DNA from: Marinobacter salsuginis
GTDB taxonomy: Bacteria; Pseudomonadota; Gammaproteobacteria; Pseudomonadales; Oleiphilaceae
DNA: 64,000 nt
Direction: 5' to 3'
Assembly: GCF_009617755.1 (NCBI RefSeq)
Contig: NZ_BGZH01000001.1
Location: 248,001 to 312,000 of the forward strand
The translations under genes and the position numbers were made by a program. The first letter of the stretch is position 1. Every line of letters begins with the position of its first letter. Below are positions 58,840 to 64,000 of the stretch, piece after piece. The notes beneath the pieces were generated by a model. The model saw only the letters and a program-made list of their open reading frames with translations, was not told the origin of the DNA and ran no database searches.

Positions 58840-60714
58840 ATGGACTACCACTCGGAGTTCCGGCGGTCGATCGACAAACCGGACGACTTCTGGCGTGAGC
58901 AGGCGGACAAAATTGACTGGATTGAGCCGCCGAAAATCATCTGGCAGCCAACCGACAATGGCCATGGGCAATGGTTTCCCGACGGCACCCTGAACACCTG
59001 CGATGTCGCGCTGGATGCCAACATCCGCGCGGGGCGCGGCGAGCAGAAAGCACTGATCTACGATTCTCCGGTTACCGATACCCAGCGCTCCTACACGTAC
59101 AACGAACTGACCGATGAAGTGGCCCGGTTTGCTGGTGCCCTGAAAGATCGCGGCATCACCAAGGGCGACCGGGTCATCATTTACATGCCAATGATTCCAG
59201 AAGCTGTCATTGCCATGCTGGGCTGCGCGCGGATTGGCGCCATTCATTCGGTGGTCTTTGGCGGATTTGCAGCCCACGAACTTGCGGTTCGCATTGACGA
59301 CGCCAAACCCAAGGCAGTCATTACCGCCTCCTGCGGCATCGAAGTTGCCCGGGTGATCGAGTACAAGCCTCTGGTCAACAAAGCCATCGACCAGGCCAGC
59401 CACAAACCCGAAACCTGCATTGTTTACCAGCGCCCTCAGGTGCAGGCGGATCTTCAGGATGGCCGTGACCACGACTGGAACGAGCTGATGAAAACGGCCA
59501 AGGCGGCCGACCCTGTGCCCGTCAAGTCAACCGACCCCCTCTATATCCTTTACACCTCCGGCACCACCGGTAAGCCTAAGGGTGTGGTGCGCGACAATGG
59601 TGGTCACGCGGTCGCGCTGAACTACAGCATGAAGCTGGTCTACGACGCGAAACCCGGTGACGTCTACTGGGCCGCCTCTGACGTTGGCTGGGTGGTCGGC
59701 CATAGCTACATTGTGTACGCCCCCCTGTTTGCCGGCTGCACAACCATCCTTTACGAGGGTAAGCCGGTGAAAACGCCGGATGCCGGTGCCTTCTGGCGGG
59801 TAGTTCAGGACCACAAAGTGAATATGCTGTTTACCGCGCCCACCGCATTCCGAGCCGTCCGGAAGGAAGACCCGGAAGCGGATCAGTTGTCACGCTATGA
59901 CATCAGCTCGCTAAAACGCCTGTTCCTGGCTGGCGAACGCCTGGATCCGGCCACCTATGAATGGCTGAAGGAACATACCGGTCTGCCAGTGCTTGACCAC
60001 TGGTGGCAGACCGAAACCGGCTGGGCCATCTGCTGCAACCCGGTGGGTATCGAATTAATGGCCACTAAACCCGGATCGGCGACTGTGCCCTCCCCGGGCT
60101 ACAACGTCCAGGTCGTGGATATGAACGGCGGCCAGATGCCTGCAGGAGAGCAGGGGCAGATTGCGGTGAAACTGCCGCTGCCGCCAGGCTGCATGATGAC
60201 GGTCTGGGGTGATGACGAGCGGTTCCGAAAAACCTATCTGGAGCCGATTCCGGGATTCTACAGTTCCGGCGACGGTGGTTTTATTGACGATGACGGCTAT
60301 GTGTTCGTGATGGGCCGTACCGATGATGTGATCAATGTGGCCGGCCACCGTCTTTCCACCGGTGAGATGGAAGAAGTGGTTGCTTCCCACCCGGCCATCG
60401 CCGAGTGCTGCGTAGTCGGTGCGCACGACGATATGAAAGGACAGATCCCCATCGGACTGGTTCTGATCAAGGACGGCGCAACCATCGACCACGACGAACT
60501 CGAAGACGAACTGGTGGAGATGGTTCGCGACAAGATTGGCGCCATAGCCTGTTTCCGCCGCGCTCTGGTAGTGGATCGCCTGCCAAAGACTCGTTCCGGC
60601 AAGATCCTGAGACGGGTTATCCGTCAAATCGCCGATGGTGAGGAGTACACAGTGCCAAGCACCATTGATGATCCCGCCATTCTTGAAGAAATCAGCCAGC
60701 AGTTCCGCCACTGA
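58840..60714 (+). CDS. prpE: Propionyl-CoA synthetase PrpE-type acyl-CoA ligase
   Basis: A 624-residue ANL-superfamily ligase. AMP-binding signature LYTSGTTGKPKGVVRDNGGH, substrate region WWQTETGW, hinge GRTDDVINVAGHRLSTGEME and catalytic Lys in RSGKILRR. The signature followed by RDNGGH and the 620-630 length favour PrpE over acetyl-CoA synthetase. GAGG lies 8 bp before the ATG at 58840; a GTG at 58831 is less likely. It makes propionyl-CoA for the prp operon 44 kb away. Confidence 0.87.
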   Translation: MDYHSEFRRSIDKPDDFWREQADKIDWIEPPKIIWQPTDNGHGQWFPDGTLNTCDVALDANIRAGRGEQKALIYDSPVTDTQRSYTYNELTDEVARFAGALKDRGITKGDRVIIYMPMIPEAVIAMLGCARIGAIHSVVFGGFAAHELAVRIDDAKPKAVITASCGIEVARVIEYKPLVNKAIDQASHKPETCIVYQRPQVQADLQDGRDHDWNELMKTAKAADPVPVKSTDPLYILYTSGTTGKPKGVVRDNGGHAVALNYSMKLVYDAKPGDVYWAASDVGWVVGHSYIVYAPLFAGCTTILYEGKPVKTPDAGAFWRVVQDHKVNMLFTAPTAFRAVRKEDPEADQLSRYDISSLKRLFLAGERLDPATYEWLKEHTGLPVLDHWWQTETGWAICCNPVGIELMATKPGSATVPSPGYNVQVVDMNGGQMPAGEQGQIAVKLPLPPGCMMTVWGDDERFRKTYLEPIPGFYSSGDGGFIDDDGYVFVMGRTDDVINVAGHRLSTGEMEEVVASHPAIAECCVVGAHDDMKGQIPIGLVLIKDGATIDHDELEDELVEMVRDKIGAIACFRRALVVDRLPKTRSGKILRRVIRQIADGEEYTVPSTIDDPAILEEISQQFRH

Positions 60715-60732
60715 CAAAGGCGTTCATCACCT

Positions 60733-60769
60733 GCCCGCCCCCGCTTTACGGGGAGCGGGCATTTTTTGT
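60733..60769 (+). terminator. Rho-independent terminator of prpE
   Basis: GC-rich stem GCCCGC-CCCCG / CGGGG-A-GCGGGC followed by T6, 16 bp after the prpE stop. Confidence 0.88.
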
Positions 60770-60834
60770 TCAATCAAACCCCAAGCCATTGTTTTTGCCG
60801 ACAATAAAACCTGCATGAAAGCTGCAAAATTTCG

Positions 60835-60862
60835 TTGACGCCCCATAAAGTCGGTCTATACT
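60835..60862 (+). promoter_or_regulatory. Promoter of the cold-shock gene
   Basis: TTGACG (60835-60840), 16-bp spacer, TATACT (60857-60862). Strong match; transcription should start near 60869. Confidence 0.75.
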
Positions 60863-60868
60863 GAAATT

Positions 60869-61028
60869 GCTGTGAAAATACAGCGGTATTTGGTGAATGC
60901 GTTTCAACGTCCTGCCGAAGTGCTCTTCGTTGCCCCTTCCTCAGTACTCTCTGGATTTCTCAGCACCGATTCCATGTGGAATTTTGAAGGTCCCGTGAGG
61001 GCAAATTACAGGAAGACAGGAAAGATCA
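60869..61028 (+). promoter_or_regulatory. Long 5' untranslated leader of the cold-shock gene
   Basis: About 160 nt of untranslated leader between the predicted start and the ATG. Long leaders of this type act as RNA thermosensors in cspA-family genes. An AGGAAG ribosome site lies close to the ATG, and CCGAAGTGCTCTTCG-type local pairing is visible; no exact cold-box copy was confirmed. Confidence 0.5.
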
Positions 61029-61238
61029 ATGTCCGATACTAAAACCGGCCACGTTAAGTGGTTTAACGAGTCCAAAGGCTTTGGCTTCATCGCTCAGGAC
61101 GGTGGCAGCGACGTGTTTGTTCACTACAGCGCAATCAACGCAAGCGGTTTCCGCACCCTGACCGAAGGCCAGCAGGTGCAGTTCACCGTAACACAGGGCC
61201 CCAAGGGCCCGCAGGCGGAAAACGTAACCCCGGTCTGA
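61029..61238 (+). CDS. Cold-shock protein, CspA family
   Basis: A 69-residue single cold-shock domain. [18 protein letters not shown] carries RNP1 and DVFVHYSAI carries RNP2, the aromatic nucleic-acid-binding face. It acts as an RNA chaperone and transcription antiterminator. With its long leader it is likely regulated by temperature. Which of the Csp paralogues it is cannot be told from this window. Confidence 0.95.
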   Translation: MSDTKTGHVKWFNESKGFGFIAQDGGSDVFVHYSAINASGFRTLTEGQQVQFTVTQGPKGPQAENVTPV

Positions 61239-61283
61239 GGGACTACGCTCCGTCCTTTGCCCCTCACGGGCATCGGAAAACCA

Positions 61284-61309
61284 ACAAGCCGGCATTCGTG
61301 CCGGCTTGT
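61284..61309. terminator. Bidirectional hairpin between csp and leuA
   Basis: Perfect 11-bp stem ACAAGCCGGCA/TGCCGGCTTGT with a TTCG tetraloop. TTCG loops are very stable. The T-run is short on the leuA side (TTTT) and absent on the csp side, so it may stabilise ends as much as terminate. Confidence 0.65.
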
Positions 61310-61329
61310 GTCGTCAGGGCACCGGGTTA

Positions 61330-63024
61330 TCAGGCGCCCGCCGTTTCAACTTCCACTTCTTTCTTGGGCATATCAACACCCACGGCCTGGGCTACCGCCG
61401 AAAACAAAGCCTGCAGGGTGGCGGATGTCGTGTCTTCCGCAAGAGCCGCCGCGCTGCAATGCCTGCCGCTTGCGGTCAAGCGAATACAGGCCAGCGCATT
61501 GGCATTGGTGCCCTCACCCAACGCAAACTCGTCGTAAGCCTCGACAGCAATGGAGATACCAAAGCGCTTCTCCAGCGCCTCCGATACGGCTTCCACCGCG
61601 CCCAGCCCGTGGCCATCCAGACGAACCGGCGACGCATCGCGACCCACCGACACCTCGGCATGCACACCCTCTTCATCCCGATGCAGGTCGTAGGACCGCA
61701 GCGCCCAGTCGGCATGGACCTTCAGATAACGATCCTCGAACAGACGATGAATGGTCAGGGAGTCGATCTCTCCGCCGTTGGTTTCCGCTTCTCTCTGGAC
61801 CACCTTGCTGAACTCGATCTGCAGCCAGCGCGGCAGGCTGATGTTGTAATCCCGCTCCAGCACATAAGCCACACCGCCCTTGCCAGACTGACTGTTGATG
61901 CGCACCACTTCCTCGTAGCGGCGACCAACATCGAACGGGTCGATGGGCAGATAAGCGACATTCCAGATCTCGCCATCCTTGCGGCGGGCCAGACACTTCC
62001 GGATGGCATCCTGATGACTGCCGGAGAAGGCGGTGAACACCAGTTCGCCGGCATAAGGGTGCCGCGGATGGGTGGAAATCTCGGTGCAGGCCTCAACCAC
62101 CTCGGTGATCTCCGCCATGCCAGACAGATCCAGTGTGGGATCAATGCCCTGGGAGTAAAGGTTCATGGCCATGGTCACCAGGTCCATGTTGCCGGTACGC
62201 TCGCCGTTACCCATCAGGGTACCTTCGACCCGGTCGGCTCCCGCCATCACCGCCAGCTCGGCCGCGGCCACGGCGCAACCTCGATCGTTGTGGGTATGCA
62301 CACTGATGCTGATGTGTTCACGGCGCTTAATGTTGTCGCAGATCCACTCAATCTGGTCGGCGAACACATTCGGTGTCGCCATTTCAACGGTGGCAGGCAG
62401 GTTGATGATCATCGGCTGCCCCTCTTCCGGACGCCACACCTCGCTCACGGCATCAATCACTTCCGCAGCGAAATCCAGCTCGGTACCAGTGAAGCTTTCT
62501 GGCGAATACTGGAAGGTCCACTCGGTCTCCGGGTGACGCGCGGCGATGTCGCGAACCAGTTTGGCACCATTGACGGCAATATCCCTGATGCCATCCCTAT
62601 CCAGGCCAAACACCTGCTCCCGCTGAACTGTGGAGGTAGAGTTGTAGACATGCACGATTGCTTTACGGGCACCAGCCAAGGCTTCATATGTGCGTTCGAT
62701 CAACTCAGGGCGGGCCTGGGTCAGCACCTGTATCTTCACATCCTCGGGGATGCGATCTTCTTCGATCAGCTTGCGGCAGAAATCGAAATCCGGCTGGCTG
62801 GCAGCGGGAAAACCGATCTCGATTTCCTTGAAGCCCAGCTTGACCAGCAACTCGAACATCCGCGTTTTCTGGGCAACAGACATGGGCTTTACCAACGCCT
62901 GATTGCCATCCCGGAGATCCACGGCACACCAGGTGGGCGCCGTCTCGATGACCTTGTCCGGCCAGCGACGGTCGGTTTTGGCAACAGGTTTGAACGCAAC
63001 GTATTTGCGATGATCGAAAGCCAT
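61330..63024 (-). CDS. leuA: 2-isopropylmalate synthase LeuA (long form)
   Basis: A 564-residue DRE-TIM metallolyase that condenses acetyl-CoA with 2-oxoisovalerate, first step of leucine synthesis. DLRDGNQALVKP near 36, HTHNDRGCAVAAAELAVMAGADRVEGTLMGNGERTGN with zinc His residues, and a C-terminal regulatory (leucine-binding) domain from about 420. AAGGA lies 9 bp before the ATG at 63024; the open frame continues to 63063 but adds no family sequence. Divergent from an Lrp-type gene. Confidence 0.94.
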   Translation of the reverse strand: MAFDHRKYVAFKPVAKTDRRWPDKVIETAPTWCAVDLRDGNQALVKPMSVAQKTRMFELLVKLGFKEIEIGFPAASQPDFDFCRKLIEEDRIPEDVKIQVLTQARPELIERTYEALAGARKAIVHVYNSTSTVQREQVFGLDRDGIRDIAVNGAKLVRDIAARHPETEWTFQYSPESFTGTELDFAAEVIDAVSEVWRPEEGQPMIINLPATVEMATPNVFADQIEWICDNIKRREHISISVHTHNDRGCAVAAAELAVMAGADRVEGTLMGNGERTGNMDLVTMAMNLYSQGIDPTLDLSGMAEITEVVEACTEISTHPRHPYAGELVFTAFSGSHQDAIRKCLARRKDGEIWNVAYLPIDPFDVGRRYEEVVRINSQSGKGGVAYVLERDYNISLPRWLQIEFSKVVQREAETNGGEIDSLTIHRLFEDRYLKVHADWALRSYDLHRDEEGVHAEVSVGRDASPVRLDGHGLGAVEAVSEALEKRFGISIAVEAYDEFALGEGTNANALACIRLTASGRHCSAAALAEDTTSATLQALFSAVAQAVGVDMPKKEVEVETAGA

Positions 63025-63129
63025 GCGTGTGATTCCTTGCGGTTTCCGGAGTGAAATTTTCAATGTGTACAGGTTAACGCGATAAAGCTGGAATTTGATT
63101 GCGAACTTCGATGCGAATGGGTACTTTGT

Positions 63130-63141
63130 AATTTATAAATT
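63130..63141. promoter_or_regulatory. AT-rich palindrome upstream of the Lrp-family gene
   Basis: Perfect 12-bp palindrome AATTTATAAATT in the leuA-lrp intergenic region, 28 bp before the regulator's ATG. AT-rich palindromes are the usual targets of Lrp/AsnC proteins; here it could serve autoregulation or control of leuA. Confidence 0.4.
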
Positions 63142-63169
63142 GCTCGCCAAACATCATTTGTAGAATTTT

Positions 63170-63667
63170 ATGGCTGAAAATCAGAAAACCCTCGTCAAAA
63201 TCGACAAGATGGACCGTCGAATCCTCGAACACATCCAGCAGGATGGTTCCCTGACCAACCAGGAACTGGCAGAAAAAGTCGGGTTGTCGCCCTCCCCCTG
63301 CCTTCGGCGAGTCCGGGCTCTTGAGGATGCCGGTATCATTGTCAGAACCGTCACGATTCTCGACCACAAGAAACTCGGCCTCTCGCTGACGGCAATCATC
63401 CTGATCGGGATGGATCGACACACCCCCGAACGTTTTGCAGCGTTTGAAGAGCAGGTAGCCGAATACCCGGAAGTGCAGGAGTGCTACCTGATCACCGGCC
63501 AGGACGCCGATTACATGCTCAAGGTGGTAGTACCGGACATGGACCACTACCACCATTTCCTGCTGAACCGCATCACCCGCATTCAGGGGGTCAGCGGCGT
63601 GCATTCGAGCTTTGTGCTCCGGAGAGTGATCGACAGTACCGCCCTGCCCCTGGGTTATCTCTCCTGA
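63170..63667 (+). CDS. Lrp/AsnC-family transcriptional regulator
   Basis: A 165-residue regulator. N-terminal HTH (about 10-60) with MDRRILEHIQQDGSLTNQEL and GLSPSPCLRRVRALEDAG. C-terminal RAM/ligand domain with LVTGQDADYMLKVVVPDMDHY-type sequence (here YLITGQDADYMLKVVVP). Divergent from leuA, so control of leucine or branched-chain metabolism is likely (inference). It is either Lrp itself or a close paralogue. Confidence 0.92.
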   Translation: MAENQKTLVKIDKMDRRILEHIQQDGSLTNQELAEKVGLSPSPCLRRVRALEDAGIIVRTVTILDHKKLGLSLTAIILIGMDRHTPERFAAFEEQVAEYPEVQECYLITGQDADYMLKVVVPDMDHYHHFLLNRITRIQGVSGVHSSFVLRRVIDSTALPLGYLS

Positions 63668-63668
63668 T

Positions 63669-64000
63669 TCAGGCTACAAGCTCGCGAACATACGCCCGGG
63701 CCATGCACTTGAGCTCTTCCACCAATTGCCGGCCCTGCGCCTCCGGCAGGGTCACGGCCAGCCGAAGCACAGTGCCCGCAGACCTTGGCAGTAGCAGGCT
63801 CGCAGTCCAGCGCCGGTCTTCCGGAATCTGGGGGCATTCCGCTCGGAGCTTCTCATCCAGGTCGCGGGCGTTGGTATAAAGCTCTCTGAGGTCCAGCTCC
63901 CTGAGTTCCGGCATCGCCTCAACACCACTCCAGATAGCTGAGTAGGCGGGCTCATGACGGTAGAACTCGTAGAACTGATCGATGAGAACATCTACCGCAT
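63669..64000 (-). CDS. C-terminal part of a TetR-type transcriptional regulator (5' end off window)
   Basis: At least 110 residues of an open frame that enters from the right edge. The visible part is a predicted all-helical region with VLIDQFYEFYRHEPAY, WSGVEAMPELRELD and EELKCMARAYVREL, as in C-terminal ligand domains of TetR/AcrR regulators. The DNA-binding part is not in the window, so the family is probable, not certain. It converges on the Lrp-type gene with 1 bp between the stop codons. Confidence 0.65.
   Translation of the reverse strand, partial: AVDVLIDQFYEFYRHEPAYSAIWSGVEAMPELRELDLRELYTNARDLDEKLRAECPQIPEDRRWTASLLLPRSAGTVLRLAVTLPEAQGRQLVEELKCMARAYVRELVA

Overview
The window looks like chromosome from a marine, mesophilic gammaproteobacterium. 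Gene content and order (tol-pal with cpoB, ruvCAB-ybgC-tolQRAB-pal, a prpBC-acnD-prpF-prpD operon under a GntR regulator, fabR, guaBA-tadA) fit Marinobacter or a close relative best. That assignment is inference from gene content, not from a database search. Almost all of the window is ordinary housekeeping DNA, densely packed and mostly on the minus strand. No prophage, integrase, IS transposase or CRISPR array was seen.

Layout. 1-7662: part of an exopolysaccharide locus of the XrtA/PEP-CTERM type (outer-membrane barrel, tyrosine-autokinase-like protein, chain-length protein, export lipoprotein and initiating sugar transferase on the minus strand; polysaccharide deacetylase and ExeA-like ATPase divergently on the plus strand). 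The locus runs off the left edge and no exosortase is in view. 7691-15782: 2-methylcitrate cycle operon for propionate breakdown, preceded by a GntR/FCD regulator with three TTGTNNACAA palindromes in its promoter and leader. 15894-18610: periplasmic glucan protein OpgD/G and galU. 19020-25692: an uncharacterised cluster (RibD-C/DHFR-fold reductase, YbhN-type membrane protein, glycosyltransferase-methyltransferase fusion, 6-pyruvoyl-tetrahydropterin-synthase-like protein with lost catalytic residues, medium-chain oxidoreductase, CDP-alcohol phosphatidyltransferase, YceI). This is the best candidate in the window for something undescribed. 25825-29184: membrane-anchored periplasmic protein of unknown function, secreted lipase and an EamA transporter. 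29240-39266: tRNA-Val, a decayed blc lipocalin, a UDP-glucuronate-epimerase-like gene, an outer-membrane barrel, purC, bamC-dapA, bcp, a PerM-type permease, a TusA-like protein, an M48 protease, nadA and two tRNA-Lys genes.

39352-49723: a long minus-strand run containing cpoB, pal, tolB, tolA, tolR, tolQ, ybgC, ruvB, ruvA, ruvC, yebC and aspS (cell-envelope constriction, Holliday-junction processing, translation). A 111-bp perfect-arm hairpin repeat lies between aspS and fabR. 50061-58736: fabR, HIT protein, ugd, galE, tadA, guaA, guaB and xseA. 58840-64000: an unlinked prpE, a cold-shock protein with a long leader, leuA, a divergent Lrp-family regulator, and the C-terminal part of a TetR-type regulator cut by the right edge.

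How the genes fit together. galU, ugd, galE and the UDP-glucuronate epimerase supply nucleotide sugars to the exopolysaccharide locus and the glucan pathway. prpE would feed propionyl-CoA to the prp operon. The tol-pal, bamC, M48 protease, OpgD and YceI genes all serve the envelope. Start sites were chosen from Shine-Dalgarno spacing and family length; several genes here use GTG or TTG starts.
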